Part shown: positions 27,600 to 35,952 of the stretch, piece by piece
How the letters are laid out: each line of letters starts with the position of its first letter
How positions within the stretch are numbered: the first letter of the stretch is position 1
Assembly (NCBI RefSeq): GCF_014640535.1
Contig: NZ_BMHD01000001.1
Coordinates: forward strand, 248,001-312,000
Direction: 5' to 3'
Source: Cnuibacter physcomitrellae
GTDB lineage: Bacteria > Actinomycetota > Actinomycetes > Actinomycetales > Microbacteriaceae
Length of the DNA stretch: 64,000 bases
The notes under the pieces: model-generated
Seen by the model: the letters and a program-made list of their open reading frames with translations, nothing else
Database searches by the model: none
What the model was told of the DNA's origin: nothing
Translations under genes and position numbers: made by a program

Positions 27600-28622
27600 C
27601 TACGTCAGGGCGTCGGCGACGGCCTTGACGTTGGCGGTCATCCACGAGATGTAGTCGTCCCCGTCGGGAAGCGTCTCGGTGAAGCCGACCACCGGGATGC
27701 CCGCCGCGGTCGCGGCGTCGGCGACCTGTTGGGTCTCGCCCCCGACGGTCTGCTCGTTGTAGGCGAGCATCGCGACCGCCTTGTCGGTCATGAGCTGGAT
27801 CGTCTCCTGCAGGACGAGGGGCGGCACGTCGGTGCCCTCCTCGATGGCCTCGCTGAACTCCTCCGGGGTCTTGTTGACCAGGCCCGCGGCCTCGAGCAGG
27901 TAGAGCGGCACGGGCTCGGTGATCGCCACTCCCTCACCGCTGTGCTTGGCCTTGATGTCCTCGACGCTCGTCGTCAGCGTCGCGAGCTGCCCGGAGAAGG
28001 TCTCGTAGTTGGCCTGGAACGTCGCCGCGTCGGCGGGGTCGGCGTCACTCAGCGCCTGCGCGAGCTGCTTGGCGAGCGCGTCCATGGCCGGGAAGCTGTA
28101 CCAGACGTGCTCGTTGAACCCCTCGACGTGATCGTGGCCGTCACCGTCGTCGGCACCGTGCGTGTGGTCGGCATCCTCGGTGTGGGAGGGATCGTCGGTG
28201 TGGGAGGCGTCGTCGCCCGCGTCCGCGCCCTCGGTGGGCATCAGGCCCGAGATCTCGGCGGCGTTCAGGACGACCGCCCCCGTGTTCCCCGCCGAGGACA
28301 GCATGGAGTCGACGAAGGGGTCGTATCCGCCGCCGTTCTCGATCACCACGGTGGCCTCGGAGAGGGCGAGCTGGTCGCGGGCCGTGGCCTCGTACTCGTG
28401 GGGGTCCTGGGCCGGGTCGTCGATGATGCTCGTGACCTGGACGTCTTCGCCCCCGATCGCCTGGGCGATGCTGCCGTACACGTTCGTGGAGGCGACCACG
28501 CTGAGGGTTCCGGCCCCGGCGGACGCGGACGGACTCGTCGAGGAGGGGGTGGACGAGCAGGCGGACAGCAGGGCGATGGCGGCGAGCGCGCCGGTGGCGA
28601 CGACGACGGGACGAGACTTCAT
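27600..28622 (-). CDS. Zinc-binding ABC lipoprotein (ZnuA/AdcA family)
   Basis: A 340-residue lipoprotein: signal ending LLSAC, then the cluster 9 substrate-binding fold with metal ligands in PHEY (about residue 75) and NEHVWYSFPAMD (about 169). Between them is an acidic and histidine-rich loop of three SHT/DHT repeats with HGHDHxxG-like ends, typical of zinc rather than manganese binders. The ABC permease and ATPase are not adjacent. The gene is leaderless (TAGGCT ends six bases before the ATG) and a Zur-like box lies just upstream, so zinc shortage should induce it. Confidence 0.9.
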   Translation of the reverse strand: MKSRPVVVATGALAAIALLSACSSTPSSTSPSASAGAGTLSVVASTNVYGSIAQAIGGEDVQVTSIIDDPAQDPHEYEATARDQLALSEATVVIENGGGYDPFVDSMLSSAGNTGAVVLNAAEISGLMPTEGADAGDDASHTDDPSHTEDADHTHGADDGDGHDHVEGFNEHVWYSFPAMDALAKQLAQALSDADPADAATFQANYETFSGQLATLTTSVEDIKAKHSGEGVAITEPVPLYLLEAAGLVNKTPEEFSEAIEEGTDVPPLVLQETIQLMTDKAVAMLAYNEQTVGGETQQVADAATAAGIPVVGFTETLPDGDDYISWMTANVKAVADALT

Positions 28623-28628
28623 GCCGTC

Positions 28629-28657
28629 AGCCTAGACGGTAATGATAACCGTTCTCA
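28629..28657 (-). promoter_or_regulatory. Zur-like operator and leaderless promoter of the zinc-binding lipoprotein
   Basis: On the minus strand TGAGAACGGTTATCA (28643-28657) is a palindrome of the form TGANAACGGTTNTCA, close to Fur-family zinc regulator boxes. The -10 TAGGCT (28629-28634) follows, six bases before the ATG. Assignment to Zur rests on the zinc-binding product. Confidence 0.7.
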
Positions 28658-28672
28658 AATCGAGGACGGATC

Positions 28673-30109
28673 TCAGGTGCACCAGCTCGGCATGAAGCCG
28701 TTCACCGAGCGCGAGGAGTCGCCCGTGGTCAGGTCGACGAAGTACGTCAGCACGTTCTCGTAGCCCGTCACGGTGTACGTGTCGACGCGGGCGTCCTTCG
28801 ACACCACCTCGACGGCGAGGTACTGGCCGTTGGGGGAGGCGCAGAAGTCGGTGATGCGCGATCCTTCCGTGGGCGGGGCGAACACGGTGCGCACGCCCTC
28901 GGGGCCGGCGGACACCAACCTGGACCCGAGCGGCGCGGTGGACTGCGCGTAGTCGACCCGATCCAGCTGCTGCACGTACTGGTCGGCCCCCGTGGGGACG
29001 ATCTTCCCGGGATACTCGTCGGGTTCGGCCTGGATCGGCGTCCTCGTCCAGGGCGTCGTGGCGCCGTCGGTGAGGTCGATCGCGGAGTCTCCCTCCGGGT
29101 CGCCGACGATGAGGGTGGCGGACCCCGGCAGGAAGCCGCGGATCTCGGTGTGGCGCCCGATCGGCGACGAGGTCCCGGTGAGCCCGTCGACCAGGTAGAG
29201 CTGCTGGTCCTGGGCCTGGGCCACCAGGCTCGACGTGCCCGGGACGAAGGCCCAGGACACCACGTAGAGCGGTTGGCCGTCGAGCGAGGTCACGACCACG
29301 GGTCGTCCGGAGGAGGCCGTGGGGTCGTAGACGAGGAGGGCGCTGCGGTAGGTGCTGCCATCGTCGGCGGTTCCGCCGTTGACGGTGTAGCCGAACAGGC
29401 CCGCCGAGGGCGCGGAGCGCAGGGTGGTGATGATCGCTCCGTCCGGGGTGAACACCGGGTACGGCCCCGCCCCGTCGGTGCCGTGGAGGACGAGCGAGTC
29501 GGATCCGTCCGCTGCGGACTCGACGGTGGCGATCATGCTGTCGGTCGCCGCGAACTCCTCGATGCGCTCCGCGGTGGCCGGCGCTGCGCCCGAGCCGGAG
29601 GGGTCGACGACGGTGCTCCGCACGATGGAGTCCGGCATCTTCACGTCGGAGGCGTCGTGCCGGTAGTCGCGCACCAGCGTGTAGACGTCGGCGTCGGGAG
29701 TGGTGAACGAGTACGAGGACGTCGCCTCGGTGCCCGTGTCGGAGCCGCGCAGCGCCACCGACACCGTGTACTCCGTCGCGTAGCGGAGCATGCCGTCGAA
29801 CGTGACGACGACGCTGGACCCGTCGGACGCCACCGAGTACGGGACGTCGGGCGTGATGGTGATGTCGTCGGGGGTGACGGCGTCGGTGCGCTGGTCGACG
29901 TCGAGGGTGAGCCGCTGGCCGGCTCGGGACACCGCGGCGGTCTCGTTGACGGATCCGGACGAGACGCGGGGCCCGCGCACCACCGACGCCACGCCCAGCC
30001 CCGCCGCGAGCACGGCCAGGATGCCGATCGTCGCGAGGACCGTCGTCGTGAAGTGCGGCCCCCGAGGGGCACGGGAACCGCGTCTGCTCGTCCTCTCCTC
30101 GGCGGTCAT
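28673..30109 (-). CDS. Membrane-anchored Ig-like and beta-propeller protein
   Basis: A 478-residue protein with a short arginine-rich cytoplasmic start, one span at about residues 20-46, an SbsA-type Ig-like domain (about 55-140, with SYSFTTPDADVY), then a TolB-like beta-propeller of about 300 residues with repeats such as GPYPVFTPDGAIITTL. It should face outside the cell. Function is unknown. It lies between the zinc-binding lipoprotein and the TIGR03943 pair on the same strand, 87 bp after the latter, so it may be co-transcribed with the metal genes. Confidence 0.72.
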   Translation of the reverse strand: MTAEERTSRRGSRAPRGPHFTTTVLATIGILAVLAAGLGVASVVRGPRVSSGSVNETAAVSRAGQRLTLDVDQRTDAVTPDDITITPDVPYSVASDGSSVVVTFDGMLRYATEYTVSVALRGSDTGTEATSSYSFTTPDADVYTLVRDYRHDASDVKMPDSIVRSTVVDPSGSGAAPATAERIEEFAATDSMIATVESAADGSDSLVLHGTDGAGPYPVFTPDGAIITTLRSAPSAGLFGYTVNGGTADDGSTYRSALLVYDPTASSGRPVVVTSLDGQPLYVVSWAFVPGTSSLVAQAQDQQLYLVDGLTGTSSPIGRHTEIRGFLPGSATLIVGDPEGDSAIDLTDGATTPWTRTPIQAEPDEYPGKIVPTGADQYVQQLDRVDYAQSTAPLGSRLVSAGPEGVRTVFAPPTEGSRITDFCASPNGQYLAVEVVSKDARVDTYTVTGYENVLTYFVDLTTGDSSRSVNGFMPSWCT

Positions 30110-30160
30110 CCCGACCAGCCCCTGCGGGTCCGCGGTCCAGCGGCTCGGATCAGCGGTCGT

Positions 30161-30205
30161 GCGAGGTCAGTAGTCACGAGGTCAGTAGTCACGAGGTCAG
30201 TAGTC
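30161..30205. repeat. Triplicated 15-bp end of the TIGR03943 gene
   Basis: Three tandem copies of the 15-mer ACGAGGTCAGTAGTC (the outer one has one change) at 30161, 30176 and 30191. On the minus strand each reads GAC TAC TGA, the last two codons and stop of the TIGR03943 gene, so its 3' end has been copied twice downstream. Confidence 0.92.
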
Positions 30206-30967
30206 ATACGGATCGCTCGGCTCGTCGATCGGCTCGAGCACGGTCGGCGTCAGCGTGTAGGCGGCGGTGCTCGCCGACACCGGGTTGGGCGAGAAGGCGC
30301 CGGTGACGTGGACCCAGGCTCCCTCCTGGACGGTGTCCTGCCATCCCGGGCTGTAGACCGGCACGCCCGCGGGCTGGGCGTCGACCGCGCAGCAGGTGAT
30401 CACGTAGCGCGCCACGTAGAGAAGGTCGGGGCTGTCGGGGGAGGCCATCACGAACCCGGTCAGGTCGGCCGTCCGGCCGTCGGCGAAGTCGCCGCCCTGG
30501 CGGAGCACCGACGCCCAGTCCTTCACGCTGAAGGTGGCCGTGTCGGTGCCCGTGAGCAGCTCGGTCGAGGGGGCGGACACGGTCGTGGCGTTGTCGAGCT
30601 GGGCGGTGCTCGCCGAGGTCGTCGACAGCGTCGAGGGCGGGAACACCACGAGCACGACGGCGGCGACCGCCACGGCGACCAGCGTGCCCGCCGCCGTCAG
30701 TCCGCGCCGGACGGGGGATCGACCGCCGGTGCCGTGGTCGTGCTCGTGGTCGTGCCCGTGCTCGTCGTCGGCGTCGCCGCGGGCCGGCACGAGGGCGAAC
30801 GCGGCGATCACGGCGACGCCGGCGATCACCGCCATGACGACCGTGAAGACGAAGTACCGGGGATGGATGTACAGGCCGAGGCTCCCGTCGACGGCGAGCC
30901 AGAGGATGGCGGCCACGCCCAGCAGGCTGATGACGACGCCGCGCCAGCGGTCGAGCAGTCTAGACAA
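30197..30967 (-). CDS. TIGR03943-family metal-associated membrane protein (YcgQ-like)
   Basis: A 256-residue protein with two to three spans at its start, a histidine-rich cytoplasmic or external loop (EHGHDHEHDHG, about residues 69-79), another span, and an outer domain containing the conserved RYVITCCAVDAQPAG. TIGR03943 proteins accompany permeases of the YcgR type and in Bacillus the pair is under Zur control. It starts with TTG inside an 8-bp overlap with the permease stop (TTGTCTAG). Its own gene end is triplicated downstream. Confidence 0.85.
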   Translation of the reverse strand: MSRLLDRWRGVVISLLGVAAILWLAVDGSLGLYIHPRYFVFTVVMAVIAGVAVIAAFALVPARGDADDEHGHDHEHDHGTGGRSPVRRGLTAAGTLVAVAVAAVVLVVFPPSTLSTTSASTAQLDNATTVSAPSTELLTGTDTATFSVKDWASVLRQGGDFADGRTADLTGFVMASPDSPDLLYVARYVITCCAVDAQPAGVPVYSPGWQDTVQEGAWVHVTGAFSPNPVSASTAAYTLTPTVLEPIDEPSDPYDY

Positions 30968-32006
30968 GCAGGTTCACCCCGAATCCGAGGACGAGCGTGG
31001 TGAGCGCCACCACGCTGACGAGCACGACGAGGGCTCTCGTCGTGAAGGTCGTGCGCATCATCGCGATCATCTTCACGTCGACCATCGCGCCGAAGACGAG
31101 GAACGCGACGATCGATCCCGGCGTGAACGTCGCGCCGAAGGCGAGGATGAAGAAGGCGTCGACGTTGGAGCAGATCGCGACGATGAACGCGAGGGCCATG
31201 AGCGCCAGCACCGACCAGATCGGGTTCGCGCCGAGCGCCCCGAGCACGTCTCGGGAGACCCCGACCTGGATGGCGCCGGCGATCAGCGAACCGATCACGA
31301 GAGCCGGCAGCATGGTCGCGGTCTCCTCCGCGAAGCCGGCGACGGCGCGGCGCATCCGACGGCCGCTGACCGGATGGTCGCGGTGCACCCGGCACGAGGC
31401 CGAGAACTCCGGGGTGAGCAGCCGCTCGGGCTCGGGGTGGCGGCTGAACAGCCAGCCGACGAGGTTCGCGATGACGAAGCCGCCCACGATGCGCCCGGCC
31501 AGGATGCCGTCGTTCCAGCCGAACGCCTGATACGTCGTGACGATCGTGACCGGGTTGAGGATGGGGGCGGCCAGCAGGAACGTGGCCGCCTCGGGGACGC
31601 CGACGCCCTTGATCACGAGTCCGCGCGCCAGGGGCACGTTGCCGCACTCGCAGACGGGCAGGAGCACGCCGAGAAGGGAGAGGACGGCGCGGCGGGCGGT
31701 GCGATTGCGGGGCAGGATGCGGTGGATCACCCGGTCGGGCACCCAGATCTGCACGACGACCGACAGCAGGACGCCGAGGAACACGAAGGGCAGCGACTCG
31801 ATGATGACGCTCGTCGACAGCGTCACGAAGTCGCGGAGCGCCTCGGGCAGGGACAGGTCGTCCCAGCCCGCGGTCACCGTCCGGATCGCGATCAGGGCCG
31901 CGAGGGCGGCGACCCCCACGCCGAGGCCGAGCAGGCTGCTGCGGCGCCCAGGGCGTGCCGTACCCGCGGGCGATGGCCCGCGGCGTGTGAGGAGGTCGCC
32001 GGTCAC
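30960..32006 (-). CDS. Permease of the ArsP_1/YcgR family
   Basis: A 348-residue membrane protein with about eight spans and the family motif LPVCECGNVPLARGL (about residues 115-129), whose cysteines could bind metal. Residue pattern CSNVDAFFILAFG in the second half is also conserved. It partners the TIGR03943 protein by overlap. The GTG at 32006 is preferred over one six bases upstream because TACGAT (32013-32018) ends six bases before it. The transported ion is unproven; zinc, or export of a metal complex, is suggested by context. No Zur-like box is seen upstream. Confidence 0.83.
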   Translation of the reverse strand: MTGDLLTRRGPSPAGTARPGRRSSLLGLGVGVAALAALIAIRTVTAGWDDLSLPEALRDFVTLSTSVIIESLPFVFLGVLLSVVVQIWVPDRVIHRILPRNRTARRAVLSLLGVLLPVCECGNVPLARGLVIKGVGVPEAATFLLAAPILNPVTIVTTYQAFGWNDGILAGRIVGGFVIANLVGWLFSRHPEPERLLTPEFSASCRVHRDHPVSGRRMRRAVAGFAEETATMLPALVIGSLIAGAIQVGVSRDVLGALGANPIWSVLALMALAFIVAICSNVDAFFILAFGATFTPGSIVAFLVFGAMVDVKMIAMMRTTFTTRALVVLVSVVALTTLVLGFGVNLLV

Positions 32007-32125
32007 GGGCACATCGTACGGGCCCCGCCTCGGCGCACCCTCCGCTTCCGGTGAGCGGATCGCGCAGAGGGGGGACGCGGGACTCCCTGCGGCGGAGACG
32101 AGCTCCGCTCCGCTAGCGTGACCGC

Positions 32126-32431
32126 ATGACGATGTCCGACGGTCCGATGCCGGCTCCGGAACGGAGGCGTCCGCGTCTCAATCCGTTCTCGATCGCTCTC
32201 GCTGCGGTCGCGATCTCCGGCATCGTGGGCGGGATGCTCCTCGAGTTCGCCGCATCGACGGCGTCGACCGACTGGACCCTGGGGTACGCGGACTCCGCCG
32301 CCTACGCCGCTGCGGCATGGACGCGGTCCAGCGCCACGTGGTCGAAACTCCTCCTCGTGAGCGGCGTCGTCGGATTCGTGGGCTGTCTGGTCGTCGAAGG
32401 TGTGGCGTGGGACGCCCGGAGGCGCCGGTAG
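32126..32431 (+). CDS. Small membrane protein
   Basis: A 101-residue protein with two hydrophobic spans (about 22-44 and 74-92) and a basic tail RRRR. I do not recognise the family. TAGCGT (32114-32119) ends six bases before the ATG, so it is leaderless, which supports the gene being real. It is divergent from the permease gene. The 131 bp after it hold nothing I can identify. Confidence 0.62.
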   Translation: MTMSDGPMPAPERRRPRLNPFSIALAAVAISGIVGGMLLEFAASTASTDWTLGYADSAAYAAAAWTRSSATWSKLLLVSGVVGFVGCLVVEGVAWDARRRR

Positions 32432-32562
32432 CTGCCCTCTGGACCCTGCTGCACGCTCGGCGTTCGCGGATCGGGGTCTGGATGTTCGCGGGTTCGGGGA
32501 CTGTGGCGACATGATGCCTGCGGCGTCAGGCTGCTCGGCCAGGCAAACGGAGGGCGGCGCCG

Positions 32563-33531
32563 TCAGGAGAGGAACTCCGTGATGACGTCGTCGAAGGAGG
32601 GGACAGGGGAGAGGCCGAGTGACGCGGCGCGGGGGGTGGAGAAGCGCGAGGGCCAGGTGCCGACGATCGCCTCGATGGCCGGGTCCGGGATCCAGTCGAC
32701 GAGGGAGGCGACCTCGGGCCCGGCGATGCGGCCGAGCGCGGCGACCATCTCGCGCGGGGTCGTCGTCAGGGCGGGCAGCGACATCGCCGTCGTGCTGCCC
32801 CACTCGGCGTCGGTCACCTCGAGGGCGCGCAGTATCCCGGAGAGGGTCGCGGAGGGCGACGACAGGGCGACGGGCATGTCGGGGTCGACGGGGCAGGCGG
32901 CCCGGACCCCGGCGAGCGGCTCGCGGATGATCCCGGAGAGGAAGCTCGACGCGGCTGCGTTCGGCCTGCCGGGCCGGACGGCCACGGTCATGAGACGAAC
33001 GCTCCGCCCCCGCACCAGTCCCCGCCGGGTGTAGTCGGTCACGAGGTGCTCGCCGATCAGCTTCTGGATGCCGTAGCTCGACTGCGGGGTCGGGAGGGTG
33101 TCGTCGGCGATCACGCCGAGCGGAGCCAGGGCGGGGTCGCGCCCGAACACCGCGAGCGAGCTCGAGAACACCAGCACGGGCGGTGTGCGCCAGGTCCGCA
33201 CCGCGTCGAGGAGGGCGCGCAGCCCGTCGAGGTTGCTGCGGAGCCCCGCGTCGAGATCGGCCTCCGCCGCTCCGCTGACCACGCCCGCGAGGTGGACCAC
33301 CGCGTCCGACTCGCCGATCGTCGCGAGGACGTCCGGATCGTCGAGCGACCCGACCACCGCGGTGACGCGCGGGTCGTCGGCGAGGTCGGGCTGCGGCGGG
33401 ACCACGTCGAGCAGCACGAGCCCGGACACCGCGTCGGGCGTCGCGCCGCCCACGCCCACGGCGGACGAGAGGAGCCGTCGGGCGAGGAGCGTACCGAGGA
33501 AGCCGGAGCCTCCGGTGATCAGGATGCGCAT
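32563..33531 (-). CDS. denD: NAD-dependent epimerase/dehydratase (D-erythronate dehydrogenase-like)
   Basis: A 322-residue short-chain-type enzyme: NAD-binding GGSGFLG (residues 7-13), catalytic SYGIQK (about 150-155), and the run GRPNAAASSFLSGIIREPLAG, which is typical of DenD, the dehydrogenase that oxidises D-erythronate. The denD symbol is a family-level suggestion; usual partners (kinase, isomerase) are absent. The start ATG lies in a 40-bp segment that is repeated 80 bp upstream, where the condensation-domain gene ends. The two genes were probably once overlapping. Confidence 0.78.
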   Translation of the reverse strand: MRILITGGSGFLGTLLARRLLSSAVGVGGATPDAVSGLVLLDVVPPQPDLADDPRVTAVVGSLDDPDVLATIGESDAVVHLAGVVSGAAEADLDAGLRSNLDGLRALLDAVRTWRTPPVLVFSSSLAVFGRDPALAPLGVIADDTLPTPQSSYGIQKLIGEHLVTDYTRRGLVRGRSVRLMTVAVRPGRPNAAASSFLSGIIREPLAGVRAACPVDPDMPVALSSPSATLSGILRALEVTDAEWGSTTAMSLPALTTTPREMVAALGRIAGPEVASLVDWIPDPAIEAIVGTWPSRFSTPRAASLGLSPVPSFDDVITEFLS

Positions 33532-33620
33532 GCGTGCTCCAGGGGGATGGTGTGCCGTCGGGTGAGGTGGGTGCCGCGGGAGCCGGAGCCGCCGGTGATC
33601 AGGATGCGCATGCGTGCTCC
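33501..33620. repeat. 80-bp tandem duplication of a gene junction (start of the epimerase)
   Basis: 33501-33540 and 33581-33620 are identical at 39 of 40 bases; the 40 bp preceding each copy are also related but diverged. Each copy holds the ribosome-site GGAGCACGC and the epimerase start ATGCGCATCCTGATC. The upstream copy opens a 30-codon frame (33611 to 33519) beginning MRILITGGSGSRG and ending in HACAS, and also supplies the last codons of the condensation-domain gene. Confidence 0.9.
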
Positions 33621-34948
33621 TTCAGGTCGGTCTCGAGCGCGTCGAGCCAGCGGCCGAGGCTGTCGCGCGCTTCCTCGGTGTCGGGGTAGCGGCAGCGGAG
33701 GTGCATGCCGGAGGTGTTCACGATGAACCAGATCATGACGGCGTCGGTCGAGATGACCGCGGAGACGTACTGCGCCTCGAGCTCGGCGGGCAGGGCGACC
33801 GGCAGGCGTCGGACGTCGAGCCACGACAGGGCGAACATCCCCCGCGGCTCCACCATCCCGCCGTACGGGGCCAGCAGCGGAGCGAGCGGGTACCCGCCGA
33901 GCGTGATCGCCCGGGCGACGTCGGCCGCGCAGGCGACGGGATCCGCGTCCTCGCACTCCAGGATCGAGTTCGTGATGAACCAGCCGACGGAGTGGCGCCA
34001 GCGCTCCTCGAACCTGCTGTGCACGGGGAACACCGCGCGCAGTGGCGCGTCGGCCAGGCGCCGGGTGACGGAGGCGAGCGAGGCGGTGGCGAGCGAGAGC
34101 GCCCGGACCCCGCGGGCCCGGGCAGCTGCCTCGAACCGCGACAGCTCCTCCGGACCGAGCACGTCGCGGATCTCCACCACGGCCTCCCTCGGTTCGGCCA
34201 GCGTCCCGAGCGGGAGCGGGAAGGCGGGCATGACGCCCCCGGTGTCCTCGAGCGCGGCGGCCCAGTCCCGTCGCACCTCGTCCGGTGCCGGGGGCATCGC
34301 CTCGAGCGCCGCCGTGTGCTCCGCGAAGGCGGGGAAGGGCGGGCCGTCGTCCCGGACGGCGCCCGCCTCGCCGGATGCGGCGCCCGCCTCGCCGGATGCA
34401 GGGAGCGTCCGGTCGAGCAGACCCAGGACATCGCGGCCGAGCACGGCGAGCGACCACATGTCGACGTGGGCGTGGTCCGACGCGATGACGCACATCGGCC
34501 GGCGGTCGGCCTCGCCGTCCCCGGGCTCGACGAGGCACACGAGGTGGGACGGCGCGGCGAAGGGCCGGCACTCCGTGTCGAGCACCGCGCGCAGCACCGC
34601 CCGGGCGTCCTCGCCGGCGCCGACCGGATGCTCGGACCAGCCTGCCGAGGCGACCTCGGTCTCGTGGAGCCGCAGGGCGCCGTCGTCACTCCGCGAGAAG
34701 ACCGTGCGCAGGGTGCCGTGGCGGGCGACGACCTCCAGCCACGCCGCCTCGAGCTCGGCCGTGGTCGTCGGCCGGGGGAGTCGGAACGCCAGCGCCATCC
34801 ACGACCCCGGCCGGTCGCCGGCGCCGACATGGCGTCCCTGATCGAACGACACGGGCACCTCCCGGACCGGATCGCCGACCGCCCGGAGGCGCAGGCTGTG
34901 CAGTCGACCGGTCGACAGCGACATCTGGGCGACGGTGGTGAGGCGCAT
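33599..34948 (-). CDS. Stand-alone condensation-domain protein
   Basis: A 449-residue protein with the fold pattern of non-ribosomal peptide synthetase condensation domains or PapA-type acyltransferases. The active-site region is SDHAHVDMWSL near residue 143, comparable with HHxxxDG but with changed ends, so catalysis is uncertain. There are no carrier or adenylation domains nearby. A 21-bp exact tandem repeat (34358-34399) gives a doubled seven-residue ASGEAGA loop. The ATG at 34948 is the first start that fits the domain. Its stop lies inside the duplicated start of the epimerase. Confidence 0.72.
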   Translation of the reverse strand: MRLTTVAQMSLSTGRLHSLRLRAVGDPVREVPVSFDQGRHVGAGDRPGSWMALAFRLPRPTTTAELEAAWLEVVARHGTLRTVFSRSDDGALRLHETEVASAGWSEHPVGAGEDARAVLRAVLDTECRPFAAPSHLVCLVEPGDGEADRRPMCVIASDHAHVDMWSLAVLGRDVLGLLDRTLPASGEAGAASGEAGAVRDDGPPFPAFAEHTAALEAMPPAPDEVRRDWAAALEDTGGVMPAFPLPLGTLAEPREAVVEIRDVLGPEELSRFEAAARARGVRALSLATASLASVTRRLADAPLRAVFPVHSRFEERWRHSVGWFITNSILECEDADPVACAADVARAITLGGYPLAPLLAPYGGMVEPRGMFALSWLDVRRLPVALPAELEAQYVSAVISTDAVMIWFIVNTSGMHLRCRYPDTEEARDSLGRWLDALETDLKEHACAS

Positions 34949-34997
34949 GGCGTCGTAGTGTAGGGATCCACGGTTTCGAACAGATTGCGGAGGCGGT

Positions 34998-35777
34998 GTG
35001 CCGGTACTCGACGTCCGCGGCGCGACCATCGACTACGAGATCGAGGGATCCGAAGGGCCCCTCGTGGTGCAGCTGCACGGACTCACGTCCAGTCGCACAC
35101 GGGACGCGCTGCTCGGGCTCGACCTCGGCCGCTCGTTGCGGGCCCATCGCATCCTCCGCTACGACGCCCGAGGGCACGGACGCTCGACGGGGTCCACGTC
35201 GAAGGGCGACTACGGATGGCAGGCCCTCGCGGGCGACCTCCTCGCCCTCCTCGACCACATCGCTCCGGGGGAGCGGGTGCACGGGGTCGGGCCCTCGATG
35301 GGCACGGGCACGTTGCTCCACGCGGCCGTCCAGGATCCCGAGCGGTTCGCCACCCTCACGCTGGTGACCCCGCCCACGGCGTGGAAGCGGCGCAAGGAGC
35401 AGGCGGCCGTGTACCTCCGGAACGCCGATCAGGTCGAGCGCCTCGGGACCGTCGCGCTCGTGGAGTCGGGCAGCACCGCGCCCGTGCCGCCGGCCCTCGC
35501 CGACGCGCCGCTCACGCGCCCTACCGTGGCCGAGGATCTGCTGCCCACCGTGCTCCGAGGGGCCGCGAAGACGGACTTCCCGCCGAAGAAGGCGATCAAG
35601 AGGATCGAGACGCCCACGCTCATCCTGGCCTGGACCGGCGACCGCACGCATCCGGTCAAGACGGCGAACACGCTGGCGGAGCTGCTGCCGCACAGCCGGA
35701 TGGTGCTCGCGCGCACGCCGTACGGGGTCATGGCGTGGCCGGGCCTCTTCGCCGAGCACGTCACCCTCCACGAGTAG
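34998..35777 (+). CDS. Alpha/beta hydrolase
   Basis: A 259-residue alpha/beta hydrolase. The oxyanion region is VVQLHGLTSSR, the nucleophile is Ser100 in GPSMGTG, and the acid and histidine probably lie in WTGDRTHP (about 216) and AEHVTLHE near the end. The nucleophile elbow GPSMG is standard. The substrate is unknown. The GTG start has GGAGG five bases upstream. The gene is divergent from the condensation-domain gene by 49 bp. Its final 75 bp, including the stop, are repeated just downstream. Confidence 0.85.
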   Translation: MPVLDVRGATIDYEIEGSEGPLVVQLHGLTSSRTRDALLGLDLGRSLRAHRILRYDARGHGRSTGSTSKGDYGWQALAGDLLALLDHIAPGERVHGVGPSMGTGTLLHAAVQDPERFATLTLVTPPTAWKRRKEQAAVYLRNADQVERLGTVALVESGSTAPVPPALADAPLTRPTVAEDLLPTVLRGAAKTDFPPKKAIKRIETPTLILAWTGDRTHPVKTANTLAELLPHSRMVLARTPYGVMAWPGLFAEHVTLHE

Positions 35778-35869
35778 CGGTGCTCGCGCACGCCGTACGG
35801 GGTCATGGCGTGGCCGGGCCTCTTCGCCGAGCACGTCACCCTGCACGAGTAGCGGTGCTCGCGCGCGCG
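35702..35869 (+). repeat. Tandem duplication of a hydrolase gene 3' end
   Basis: 35702-35778 (77 bp) and 35779-35853 (75 bp) are nearly identical, differing by a GC dinucleotide and one base. Both begin GGTGCTCGCGC and end CACGAGTAGC, which includes the stop of the hydrolase. A third copy begins at 35854 (GGTGCTCGCGCGCGCGCC) and fades after about 16 bases. Confidence 0.93.
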
Positions 35870-35952
35870 CCGTCTCGGGTCGTGGCCCGGGCGCGCACCC
35901 CCGACGCCGACATCAGCCCCGGCCGGACACCTCCACCCGGTAGGGTTCGCGC

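Noticed and set aside
33519-33611. 30-codon gene beginning MRILITGGSGSRG
   Set aside because: It is a broken copy of the epimerase start produced by the 80-bp duplication, not a stand-alone gene.
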